A stretch of 5,958 nt of DNA from Dethiosulfatibacter sp. (GCA_030591825.1 JAUVAG010000089.1:1-5958), one strand, 5' to 3'. Shown: positions 1 through 5,958, counted from the stretch's first letter. The notes: generated by a model not told the origin, from the letters alone. Numbers and translations are program-made.

Positions 1-184
1 GGTAGCTCTTAGAAACGAAAGAAGAGATACAAATGATTCATTGAAAAAAATGGAAAAGAACGGCGACCTTACTAAGGACGACTTGAGAGATTCCGAAACA
101 GAAGTTCAGAAGATTACAGATAATTTCATCAAGAAGGTTGATGAAATTTATACTAATAAGGAAAAGGAAATTCTAGAGGTATAA
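1..184 (+). CDS. frr: Ribosome recycling factor, C-terminal end (partial, 5' end outside window)
   Basis: The last 60 codons of an open frame that enters from the left edge (first complete codon at base 2, stop TAA at 182-184). Ribosome recycling factor works with EF-G in the cytoplasm to split the post-termination ribosome and free it from mRNA. The fragment begins [20 protein letters not shown], which matches the family's conserved arginine-rich turn (usually R-N-[IV]-R-R-D-A-N-D) leading into the last long helix of the three-helix bundle. It ends with the charged helix KEKEILEV, as expected for the family C-terminus. A glutamate stands where the family usually has I or V in the RN-x-RRD motif, a mild deviation. 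The gene normally closes a translation and nucleotide block (rpsB-tsf-pyrH-frr), which presumably lies to the left. A Shine-Dalgarno for the next gene is embedded in its last codons. The identification is firm despite the fragment being short. Confidence 0.93.
   Translation, partial: VALRNERRDTNDSLKKMEKNGDLTKDDLRDSETEVQKITDNFIKKVDEIYTNKEKEILEV
176..180 (+). promoter_or_regulatory. Ribosome binding site of the small gene, inside the frr 3' end
   Basis: GAGGT (part of CTAGAGGT) lies 9 bases before the ATG at 190, inside the last codons of frr. It supports the small downstream frame as a real translated gene and suggests that its translation is linked to termination on frr. A second ATG at 185 is only 4 bases from this site and is followed by one codon and a TGA, so it is not the main start. 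Confidence 0.6.
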
Positions 185-189
185 ATGAT

Positions 190-378
190 ATGAAGGAACT
201 GACAGGATTCTCTTTAAGAGAGGCTATCAGGCTAATCAACAAGGATGAAAAAAAAATGATAGAAATATGCTATGCTAAGGGGTCTAACAGGAATTTCAAC
301 ACGAATCTAGTAAACCCCGTAGTTATTCGTGTTTTGAAAACTGACGATGTTTATAACTTGACTGTTTCGTATTTTTAA
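190..378 (+). CDS. Small uncharacterised protein (62 aa) between frr and uppS
   Basis: I do not recognise a named family. The ATG lies 5 bases after the frr stop and 9 bases after a GAGGT ribosome binding site, and the TAA stop is built into the stem of a terminator, so the frame is neatly fitted between its neighbours. The protein has no signal peptide, membrane segment or cysteine pair (one Cys, at residue 27). It starts MKELTGFSLREAIRLINKDE, giving an amphipathic helix after a G-x-S-L-x-E-A pattern. It then has a basic Asn-rich loop (KGSNRNFNTN, residues 30-39) and ends in two strand-like pieces (VVIRVLK and YNLTVSYF). That order, G-x-[ST]-x-x-E-A helix followed by V-I and L-T-V-S strands, resembles one PASTA repeat; this is pattern similarity only. 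An alternative is an unrelated lineage-specific small protein. That it is a gene is likely; its function is unknown. Confidence 0.72.
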   Translation: MKELTGFSLREAIRLINKDEKKMIEICYAKGSNRNFNTNLVNPVVIRVLKTDDVYNLTVSYF

Positions 379-396
379 TCCCCGAAAGGGGATTTT
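377..396 (+). terminator. Intrinsic terminator between the small gene and uppS
   Basis: A perfect 7-bp stem (AATCCCC at 377-383 with GGGGATT at 388-394) closes on a GAAA tetraloop (384-387) and is followed by a short T-rich tail (TTTT at 393-396, then ATTA). The left arm overlaps the stop codon of the 62-aa gene. The tail is short and interrupted, so termination is probably partial, allowing read-through into uppS. On the opposite strand there is no T tail, so it would act only for rightward transcription. Confidence 0.75.
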
Positions 397-417
397 ATTA
401 ATCATTTTAAATTGGAT

Positions 418-428
418 GAGGTGAAGGA
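418..428 (+). promoter_or_regulatory. Ribosome binding site that sets the uppS start
   Basis: GAGGTGAAGGA is a purine-rich Shine-Dalgarno run. Its AAGGA part is 7 bases before ATG 436, the best spacing in the region. The frame is open further upstream to a TTG at 412, but that codon precedes this site and has no ribosome binding site of its own. An in-frame ATG at 454 also lacks one. Confidence 0.75.
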
Positions 429-435
429 TAAGAGT

Positions 436-1155
436 ATGAATGACTTGATTGACATGAAAAGAATCCCCAATCATATAGCTATAATTATGGATGGAAACAG
501 AAGATGGGCAAAACTTAACAATAAAAATAAAATGCTTGGACACAGGGAAGGCATGTTCAGAATCAGGGAGATTGTTGAAGAATGTGTAAAACTTGGAGTC
601 AAATCTTTGACCGTATATGCATTTTCCACTGAAAACTGGGGCCGAGAGAAAGATGAAGTGGGTTATTTGATGAACCTTCTTCTCGAATTTTCAAAAACCA
701 TGATAAAACCTTTGGATGATGCCGGTGTAAAAGTAAACATTTTTGGAGATATTTCAGAACTACCTGAAAGGACCAGGTCAAGTATTCTAAAATCTATTGA
801 AAAAACTTGCATGAATGACAAGATGAACTTCAATATAGCATTGAATTACGGATCTAAAAACGAAATAGCATGGGCTGTTAGAAAAATAGCTCAGGATGCA
901 GTGAACAGCAATCTTGAAATTGAAGACATCAATGAAGAATTAATCAGCAGTTATTTATATTCCAATGGTCAGAAAGATCCTGAACTTATAATCAGAACAA
1001 GCGGAGAGCAAAGATTGAGCAACTTCCTGTTGTATCAAGCAGCATATTCGGAATTCTATTTTACTGATATATTGTGGCCTGATTTTACTGCAAATGAATT
1101 AAATAAAGCTATCATTGAATATCAAAACAGGAACAGAAGATACGGCAAGGAGTAA
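436..1155 (+). CDS. uppS: Undecaprenyl diphosphate synthase (cis-prenyltransferase)
   Basis: Cytoplasmic enzyme that condenses farnesyl diphosphate with eight IPP units in cis to make C55 undecaprenyl diphosphate, precursor of the lipid carrier for peptidoglycan and other wall polymers. With the ATG at 436 the protein has 239 residues, normal for the family. Visible motifs in order: HIAIIMDGNRRWAK (residues 13-26; D19 binds Mg-diphosphate), GHREG (35-39), YAFSTENW (61-68), RTSGEQRLSNFLL (187-199, the two IPP-binding arginines R187 and R193) and AYSEFYFTDILWPDF (203-217, metal-binding E206). The P-loop reads MDGNRRW where E. coli has MDGNGRW; the RR form is known in other cis-prenyltransferases, so activity is expected but chain length cannot be read from sequence. 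The start was chosen from the ribosome binding site at 418-428; a TTG at 412 would add 8 residues. cdsA follows after 9 bases. Confidence 0.95.
   Translation: MNDLIDMKRIPNHIAIIMDGNRRWAKLNNKNKMLGHREGMFRIREIVEECVKLGVKSLTVYAFSTENWGREKDEVGYLMNLLLEFSKTMIKPLDDAGVKVNIFGDISELPERTRSSILKSIEKTCMNDKMNFNIALNYGSKNEIAWAVRKIAQDAVNSNLEIEDINEELISSYLYSNGQKDPELIIRTSGEQRLSNFLLYQAAYSEFYFTDILWPDFTANELNKAIIEYQNRNRRYGKE
1147..1152 (+). promoter_or_regulatory. Ribosome binding site of cdsA, inside the uppS 3' end
   Basis: AAGGAG overlaps the last codons of uppS. It is 12 bases before ATG 1165 and only 3 bases before the in-frame TTG 1156 that directly follows the uppS stop. Three bases is too close for efficient initiation, so ATG 1165 is preferred although 12 is on the long side. 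Confidence 0.6.
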
Positions 1156-1164
1156 TTGATAACT

Positions 1165-1929
1165 ATGGGAAATCGATTAAAAACAGGTTTAATAGCCGGA
1201 GCATATTTAGCAGTGGCAACCTACATAGGCGGGTATTTATTCAAATTCACTTTTTTTGTAATAACCATGGTGGCTTTATTTGAGTATAACAAGGCAGTTA
1301 ATAAAAATAAAAATCATGTATTCATATTGAATTACTTGATAACTATTGCAATATTTGCTTCAAATGCATTTGAACTAAGTATTAATCCTTATCTGGTTTT
1401 GTCATCATATATGATAGTAGCAGGTATATTTTACGTTATTGACTCAAATATTAAATTATTTGATATTTCATCAACAATATTTGCATTTGTATATATTGTA
1501 ATGCTTATGTATCATGTGGTGCTTTTAGGTGAAACCATTTACATTTGGTCAGCATATGCCGTAGCATTTAGTGCTGATTCTTTTGCATACCTTGCAGGAA
1601 CTAGATATGGTAAACACAAACTTTGTCCTAATCTGAGCCCTAAAAAGAGTGTTGAAGGAGTTCTAGGAGGGCTTGCCGGTACAATGGTTGCAATGGCTAT
1701 TATGAATATCCTAATGCTTAAGTCGGATATGTCATCGGTATTACTCATAGGGGTTATTGGAGTTATAGCATCCGTTTTTGGAGATTTGGTTGCCTCCAAG
1801 ATAAAAAGGGAGTACAATGTAAAGGATTATGGAAATGTATTGCCTGGTCACGGAGGAATGCTGGATAGATTTGACAGCTTTTTATTTGTAGCACCACTTG
1901 TTTATTATATGACATTATATATGCTATAG
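1165..1929 (+). CDS. cdsA: Phosphatidate cytidylyltransferase (CDP-diacylglycerol synthase)
   Basis: Integral membrane enzyme that converts phosphatidic acid and CTP to CDP-diacylglycerol and diphosphate, the branch point for phosphatidylglycerol, cardiolipin and other phospholipids. The 254-residue product is a run of hydrophobic segments (roughly seven or eight, starting near residue 9). It carries the complete family signature at residues 211-237: S-x-x-K-R, then K220-D221, then LPGHGGMLDRFD (226-237), with the aspartates that bind the metal ions coordinating CTP. An upstream part of the cytosolic active site is also recognisable in DSFAYLAGTRYGKHKL and LSPKKSVEG. Length is slightly below the E. 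coli enzyme (285 aa) but usual for Bacillota. The TTG at 1156 is an alternative start adding 3 residues. uppS ends 9 bases upstream and rseP begins 9 bases downstream, so it is mid-operon. dxr, the common next gene in this cluster, is not there. Confidence 0.95.
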   Translation: MGNRLKTGLIAGAYLAVATYIGGYLFKFTFFVITMVALFEYNKAVNKNKNHVFILNYLITIAIFASNAFELSINPYLVLSSYMIVAGIFYVIDSNIKLFDISSTIFAFVYIVMLMYHVVLLGETIYIWSAYAVAFSADSFAYLAGTRYGKHKLCPNLSPKKSVEGVLGGLAGTMVAMAIMNILMLKSDMSSVLLIGVIGVIASVFGDLVASKIKREYNVKDYGNVLPGHGGMLDRFDSFLFVAPLVYYMTLYML

Positions 1930-1933
1930 GAGG
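1928..1933 (+). promoter_or_regulatory. Ribosome binding site of rseP overlapping the cdsA stop
   Basis: A consensus AGGAGG, 5 bases before ATG 1939, that includes the last two bases of the cdsA TAG stop codon. It is the strongest Shine-Dalgarno in the window and indicates efficient, coupled translation of rseP after cdsA. Confidence 0.7.
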
Positions 1934-1938
1934 ACATA

Positions 1939-3177
1939 ATGATAACAACAATATCTTCAATTATAATATTTTCCCTTGTAATACTAATTCATGAACTGGG
2001 GCATTTTCTGGCTGCCAGAAAAGTCGGCATCAAGGTTCATGAATTTTCTATTGGAATGGGACCTGTTCTCTACAGGAAAAAGGGAAAGCAAACTGATTAT
2101 TTAATAAAAGCATTACCAATCGGAGGATATATCAGAATGGAAGGTGAAGATGACGAAACCTTCTCTCATGACAGTTTTAATTCGAAATCAGCACTTGAAA
2201 GATTTTTTGTTATTTTCATGGGTCCAATGATGAATTTTATTCTTGCGTTTGTATTGTTTTTTGTCATTGTATCAACATATGGAATATCCGGTACTACAGT
2301 TGAGTATATTGATGCGGATTCAAATGAGTATGCCTCGGGTCTTAGAGAGGGTGATGAAATAATAAGCATCGAAGGAAATCGAGTTAGATTTTGGGATGAT
2401 TTATATGAAGAAATTTCAGAAAATGAAACGGATTATAATATTGTAGTTGAAAGAGACGGAAAAGAATATGATTTTATTATTGAAAATAGTTACAGATATG
2501 TAGTTGGTATTTCTCCAACTGAAATCAATGGCGAATACACTACAGAGTTGTCCATGGTCAATATGGGTTACCCCGCTGCAGAAGCAGGAATCAAGGTGGG
2601 AGATCGAATTCAATCTATAAATAGCATTGATACTGATACATGGGAAGAAGTAAAGGATGCAATAAAAGGTTCGCATGGAGATGAAATTGATATCCTGGTT
2701 GACAGAAATGGAAAAAGTATAAATATTGATGTTGAACCTATGAACCAATTGACTATTGGATTTTATACAGAAGTTGAGAAAAACATAGTTGCTGCAATCT
2801 ACGGTTCTTTATTTAAAACTGTTTTTTTTATTAAGCTTATGTTCCAATTTATACTAATGCTTTTTACAGGAAATGTTGGCACTGAAGCTATTGCAGGACC
2901 TGTAGGAATCATTTCCATGGTTGGAGAGGCTGCTAAAATTGGTTTATATCCATTAATTAATTTGGCGGCGTTTATAAGTATAAACCTTGGATTTATGAAT
3001 TTATTGCCTATTCCTGCACTGGATGGAAGCAGGCTTGTATTTATAATATGGGAAGGTGTTTCAGGGAAAAGAATTCCACCTGATAAGGAAGGTTATGTAC
3101 ATTTCATTGGATTTGTTTTTCTTATGGCACTAATGTTCTTTGTTTTGTATAAGGATATATTAAAACTTTTAACCTAG
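1939..3177 (+). CDS. rseP: RseP-type site-2 intramembrane zinc metalloprotease with two PDZ domains
   Basis: Membrane protease of the M50 / site-2 family. Relatives (E. coli RseP, B. subtilis RasP) cleave transmembrane segments of anti-sigma factors, after a first cut outside the membrane, and of remnant signal peptides. The first membrane helix carries the zinc motif HELGH (residues 18-22, H18 and H22 ligands, E19 catalytic). A second hydrophobic region runs about 83-113. Two PDZ-like domains follow: one near 118-188 with GLREGDEI (134-141), one near 200-272 with AGIKVGDRI (216-224). The C-terminal helices include the third ligand in NLLPIPALDG (354-363, D362), and a last hydrophobic segment lies near 388-409. 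All catalytic residues are present. At 412 residues it is longer than one-PDZ homologues, explained by the tandem PDZ. It starts 9 bases after cdsA and ends 8 bases before ispG. Its substrate cannot be told from this window. Confidence 0.95.
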   Translation: MITTISSIIIFSLVILIHELGHFLAARKVGIKVHEFSIGMGPVLYRKKGKQTDYLIKALPIGGYIRMEGEDDETFSHDSFNSKSALERFFVIFMGPMMNFILAFVLFFVIVSTYGISGTTVEYIDADSNEYASGLREGDEIISIEGNRVRFWDDLYEEISENETDYNIVVERDGKEYDFIIENSYRYVVGISPTEINGEYTTELSMVNMGYPAAEAGIKVGDRIQSINSIDTDTWEEVKDAIKGSHGDEIDILVDRNGKSINIDVEPMNQLTIGFYTEVEKNIVAAIYGSLFKTVFFIKLMFQFILMLFTGNVGTEAIAGPVGIISMVGEAAKIGLYPLINLAAFISINLGFMNLLPIPALDGSRLVFIIWEGVSGKRIPPDKEGYVHFIGFVFLMALMFFVLYKDILKLLT

Positions 3178-3180
3178 GGG
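3176..3180 (+). promoter_or_regulatory. Ribosome binding site of ispG overlapping the rseP stop
   Basis: AGGGG begins inside the TAG stop codon of rseP and sits 5 bases before ATG 3186. It is less consensus than the rseP site but in the right position, and again fits coupled translation in a tight operon. Confidence 0.55.
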
Positions 3181-3185
3181 TAGAA

Positions 3186-4223
3186 ATGAAAAAGAAGATA
3201 TATTACGGAAATGTTGCCGTAGGCGGTGACAGTATAGTTACAGTACAGTCAATGACAAATACTGATACAAGGAATGTAATTGAAACGGTAAAACAGATTA
3301 AATCCCTTGAAAGAAAGGGTTGCGACATCATAAGATGCGCAGTGCCAGATATGGAAAGCGCTTATGCAATAAAGGAAATAAAGAAAGAAATTTATATTCC
3401 TCTCATTGCAGATATACATTTTGACCATAAGCTGGCAATAAAGTCTCTTGAAAACGGAGCTGACGGAATAAGGCTGAATCCCGGAAATATTGGAAACAAG
3501 GAAAATATAAGGGAAGTAGTTAAGGTCTGTAGTGAAAAAAACATTCCTATAAGCGTTGGTGTTAATTCCGGATCTGTAAAAAAGGAATACGTAGAAAAAT
3601 ATAATGGAATCAATGCTAATTCTCTTGTTGAAAGTGCGGTGGAGCAGGTAGGTATAATAGAAGACTGCGGATACGATAATATAGTGATATCAATTAAATC
3701 GTCTGATGTCAACCTTACTTATGAAGCCAATAGTCTAATGAGGAAAAGAAACGAATATCCTCTACATTTAGGTATTACAGAGGCAGGTTCTTTTGTCAAC
3801 GGAACCATAAAGTCTGCAATGGGGATTGGTAGCCTACTAATGAAGGGAATAGGTGATACAATAAGGATATCTTTAACTGATTCTCCTGAAAAGGAAGTTT
3901 TAGTAGGGAGGAAGATGTTGCAATTCCTTAATATTAGGCCTTACGGACCAAATATAATATCTTGCCCAACCTGTGGAAGAACAAGGATAAATCTCGAAAA
4001 AATCGTAAATGAAGTAGAGGAAGCCCTTGTGGACTGCAAAAAGGACTTGAACATTGCGATAATGGGTTGCATAGTAAATGGGCCAGGGGAAGCGAAAGAA
4101 GCGGATATTGGTATTGCTGGTGGAGATGGAAAAGCAGTTCTTTTCAAGAAGGGTGAAGTAGTTAGAACTCTAAAAGAGAAAGATGTTGTCAATGCACTCC
4201 TTGAAGAGATAGAAAAAATATAA
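3186..4223 (+). CDS. ispG: 4-hydroxy-3-methylbut-2-enyl diphosphate synthase (IspG/GcpE)
   Basis: Iron-sulfur enzyme of the MEP isoprenoid pathway. It reductively opens the cyclic diphosphate MEcPP to HMBPP, using flavodoxin or ferredoxin as electron donor. The 345-residue length is usual for the two-domain bacterial form. The N-terminal TIM barrel shows VQSMTNTDTRN (20-30), the barrel strand pieces IRCAVPD and PLIADIHFD, then GIRLNPGNIG and PISVGVNSGS. The C-terminal [4Fe-4S] domain has CPTCGRTR (C260, C263) and MGCIVNGPGEA (C295, E302). The spacing C-x2-C-x31-C-x6-E is exactly the cluster ligand pattern of the family, so the enzyme looks intact and oxygen-sensitive. It implies a working MEP pathway, which makes the absence of dxr upstream notable. 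It is the last gene before a terminator whose stem begins at its stop codon. Confidence 0.97.
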   Translation: MKKKIYYGNVAVGGDSIVTVQSMTNTDTRNVIETVKQIKSLERKGCDIIRCAVPDMESAYAIKEIKKEIYIPLIADIHFDHKLAIKSLENGADGIRLNPGNIGNKENIREVVKVCSEKNIPISVGVNSGSVKKEYVEKYNGINANSLVESAVEQVGIIEDCGYDNIVISIKSSDVNLTYEANSLMRKRNEYPLHLGITEAGSFVNGTIKSAMGIGSLLMKGIGDTIRISLTDSPEKEVLVGRKMLQFLNIRPYGPNIISCPTCGRTRINLEKIVNEVEEALVDCKKDLNIAIMGCIVNGPGEAKEADIGIAGGDGKAVLFKKGEVVRTLKEKDVVNALLEEIEKI

Positions 4224-4243
4224 CTGCGTAAAGCAGTTTTTTT
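4222..4243 (+). terminator. Intrinsic terminator at the ispG stop codon, before polC
   Basis: A 6-bp stem (AACTGC at 4222-4227 with GCAGTT at 4233-4238) closes on the 5-base loop GTAAA. The T run covers 4237-4243 (seven T). The left arm uses the last two bases of the ispG TAA stop, and an A-rich run precedes it. The stem is weak, with three G-C pairs, so termination may be incomplete. A translating ribosome reaching the ispG stop would cover the left arm and could reduce it further. Confidence 0.72.
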
Positions 4244-4245
4244 AT

Positions 4246-4250
4246 GGTGA
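4246..4250 (+). promoter_or_regulatory. Ribosome binding site of polC
   Basis: GGTGA lies 7 bases before ATG 4258, immediately after the T run of the terminator. It is moderately strong. An upstream ATG at 4244 is followed by GTG ATA TAA and so cannot be the start. Confidence 0.5.
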
Positions 4251-4257
4251 TATAAAC

Positions 4258-5958
4258 ATGAGTGATAATTTATTAATAAATGATCTGATTTCTAATATTG
4301 AACTTAATCATAATTCCAACAGGATGAATATTCTTCTTGGTACTGAAGAGATATTCGACCTTGCTTCATTGTACAAATATGAAAGGGAATATAGAAGAAT
4401 GTTTTCAGAAAACATTACTGTCAAAATTGCATATGGCGACAAAGTAAAAGGTATTTCTGAAAATACTGTGAAATCTAACTTTTGTTTTCTTTTCAGAAAA
4501 TACATCAAGTCTTTTTCAAGAGAATTTAGGGAAGAAAACTTTGAAGTAGAAGGCGAATCTATTATTGTCAACGTAAACAGCAAATTACTATTTGATAATA
4601 TCATGAGAAGCAATACTGCAGACAAGATTGCAGGATACCACGAACGGGTCTATGGTTGCAACTACAAAATCAATATCAATCTTATTGAAAGGTCTGGTCC
4701 TGGTCTTGATCTAGATAGGGAGCTTGATGAAATAGTAAAAAAAAGTAGCGAAATAAATGCTGTTCATCAGTCTAAAAAAGCAAAACAACCTACAAAACAA
4801 GGTAAGGATAATGGATCAAGTGAAGACATTATTATTGGGAAAAAGATTAAGGACAGTTATATAAAAATAGACGATATTATGGATGTTGAAGGATTTGACT
4901 GCTGTGTTAAAGGTGAAATACTATCCATTGAAGTGAAGACTATAAAAAAGGATTTATATATAAGCCAGATTGATATGACGGATTATACAAATTCAATAAC
5001 TGTAAAAAGCTTTATAAGAAAAGCTGATGTTGTTCAACGAGTGGAGACGCTTGGGAAAGGAAGTTCTATTATTGTAAAGGGTAGAATGAATTATGATACA
5101 TATTCAAAGGAATATGTTCTCATCGCTAACAATATAAGCCTTTGTGAAATGGATTCCGAAGGAAAACATGTTTGTCAGGATACCTGTGAGGAAAAGAGGG
5201 TTGAGCTGCATGTCCACAGTAAAATGAGCTCTATGGATGGCGTAAGCGAGTTTGGAAACATAGTTAAAAGAGCAAAGGAATGGGGACACAAAGCTGTTGC
5301 AATTACAGATCACGGCGTCCTCCAATCTTTCCCTGATGCAATGCATGCAGCTGACAAGTATGGAGTGAAAATTCTTTATGGTGTAGAAGGTTATTTGTCT
5401 GATGATGACATTACCATAGTGAAGAATCCTGTTAACCAGGGAATAAGAGAAGAAATGGTAGTCTTCGATATTGAAACTACAGGTCTTTCTCCAATTAAGG
5501 ACATGATAATAGAAATAGGTGCCGTAAAGGTTGTAAACAACGAAATCACAGAGGAATTCAATATACTTGTCAATCCAGGAATGGATATACCTGAAAAGAT
5601 TACCGAGCTGACTGGGATAAGAAACGAAGATGTACGGGACTGCGAAGATATTCGTTATTGTATTGAAGAGTTCATGAAATTTATAGGTAACTGCAAGGTT
5701 TTAGTGGCACATAATGCAAATTTTGACTATTCCTTTATTAGAAAGTTTCTTAAAGGGAACTTCAGTATTCTTGATACTCTTGAACTATCCAGAATATTGT
5801 TGAAGAAAAGAAGAAGCCACAAGCTTAATAAGATTTGCGAGTTTTTTAAAATATCACTTGAAAACCACCACAGGGCATCAGATGATGCAAGGGCTACTGG
5901 AGAAATTCTTATTAGATTCATTAAAATGCTTGAGGAAAGGAAAATCACTAATCTTACA
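4258..5958 (+). CDS. polC: DNA polymerase III alpha subunit PolC, N-terminal part (cut by window end)
   Basis: Replicative DNA polymerase of low-GC Gram-positive bacteria, with built-in 3'-5' proofreading. The frame stays open for 567 codons to the last base; full PolC is about 1,400 residues or more, so the polymerase palm, fingers and tail are off the window. Seen in order: a divergent N-terminal domain (about 1-160); a polar Lys/Gln/Ser linker (about 162-200); an OB fold (about 202-298); the first part of a PHP domain with ELHVHSKMSSMDG (316-328), AITDHG (348-353) and GVEGYL (375-380); and a DEDDh exonuclease inserted in the PHP domain. The exonuclease shows VFDIETTG (402-409; D404, E406), HNANFDYSFI (485-494; D490) and HHRASDDARAT (537-547; H538, D543), so all catalytic residues are present. 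A C-x3-C (C306, C310) just before the PHP domain is a small oddity. The gene starts 34 bases after ispG, behind a terminator. Confidence 0.96.
   Translation, partial: MSDNLLINDLISNIELNHNSNRMNILLGTEEIFDLASLYKYEREYRRMFSENITVKIAYGDKVKGISENTVKSNFCFLFRKYIKSFSREFREENFEVEGESIIVNVNSKLLFDNIMRSNTADKIAGYHERVYGCNYKININLIERSGPGLDLDRELDEIVKKSSEINAVHQSKKAKQPTKQGKDNGSSEDIIIGKKIKDSYIKIDDIMDVEGFDCCVKGEILSIEVKTIKKDLYISQIDMTDYTNSITVKSFIRKADVVQRVETLGKGSSIIVKGRMNYDTYSKEYVLIANNISLCEMDSEGKHVCQDTCEEKRVELHVHSKMSSMDGVSEFGNIVKRAKEWGHKAVAITDHGVLQSFPDAMHAADKYGVKILYGVEGYLSDDDITIVKNPVNQGIREEMVVFDIETTGLSPIKDMIIEIGAVKVVNNEITEEFNILVNPGMDIPEKITELTGIRNEDVRDCEDIRYCIEEFMKFIGNCKVLVAHNANFDYSFIRKFLKGNFSILDTLELSRILLKKRRSHKLNKICEFFKISLENHHRASDDARATGEILIRFIKMLEERKITNLT

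Noticed and set aside
334..357. Possible promoter for uppS (TTGAAA ... TATAAC) inside the small gene
   Set aside because: The spacing is only 12 bases, too short for a standard sigma-A promoter, and any transcript would still have to pass the terminator at 377-396.
412..435. TTG start at 412 giving a UppS 8 residues longer
   Set aside because: The Shine-Dalgarno run at 418-428 lies downstream of this codon and points to ATG 436; the extra residues are translated from the ribosome binding site itself.
1156..1164. TTG start for cdsA at 1156
   Set aside because: Only 3 bases from AAGGAG; ATG 1165 is a better codon and leaves a normal N-terminus.
2416..2748. Minus-strand open frame of about 110 codons inside rseP
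   Set aside because: Entirely within a well-identified gene, no ribosome binding site noticed, and a composition typical of an antisense shadow. The same applies to the other minus-strand frames in uppS, cdsA, ispG and polC.
4186..4224. Possible polC promoter in the end of ispG (TTGTCA with downstream ATAGAA or TATAAC)
   Set aside because: At 17 bases the -10 is a poor match, and the better TATAAC is 27 bases away; neither is convincing.
5176..5190. C-x3-C in PolC before the PHP domain as a metal site
   Set aside because: Only two cysteines, with no further obvious paired ligands nearby; the family's known zinc motif is in the C-terminal polymerase part, which is outside this window.

Overview
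The window is an AT-rich stretch with every gene on the + strand. It is the conserved bacterial cluster that joins the end of the translation-factor block to isoprenoid, lipid and envelope genes and then to the replicative polymerase. The presence of PolC (a Gram-positive-type polymerase III alpha with its own exonuclease inserted in a PHP domain), the order frr-uppS-cdsA-rseP-ispG-polC, strong Shine-Dalgarno sites and low GC all point to Bacillota. Clostridia or Tissierellia are most likely; this is an inference from gene order and protein style, not a species call.

Layout: 1-184 is the 3' end of frr (ribosome recycling factor). 190-378 is a 62-residue unknown small protein, translationally close to frr. 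A compact intrinsic terminator with a GAAA loop (377-396) follows. 436-1155 is uppS (undecaprenyl diphosphate synthase), 1165-1929 cdsA (CDP-diacylglycerol synthase), 1939-3177 rseP (site-2 intramembrane metalloprotease with two PDZ domains) and 3186-4223 ispG (HMBPP synthase of the MEP pathway). A second terminator (4222-4243) overlaps the ispG stop codon. polC starts at 4258 and runs off the window at 5958 after about 567 of the roughly 1,400 or more residues normal for the family.

IspG makes the last-but-one intermediate for IPP/DMAPP. UppS uses IPP to build the C55 lipid carrier for cell-wall synthesis. CdsA makes CDP-diacylglycerol for phospholipids. RseP cuts transmembrane anti-sigma factors or remnant signal peptides. 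From uppS to ispG the spacing is 8-9 bases, so these four genes look like one transcription unit. The two terminators divide the window into frr-orf62 / uppS-cdsA-rseP-ispG / polC, probably with read-through.

The main oddity is an absence. dxr, which commonly lies between cdsA and rseP in this cluster, is missing, and cdsA and rseP are only 9 bases apart although ispG is intact. The other candidate for novelty is the small gene between frr and uppS. I see no mobile element, CRISPR array, RNA gene, riboswitch or defence system, and no gap over 300 bases without a gene. Otherwise this is ordinary core chromosome.
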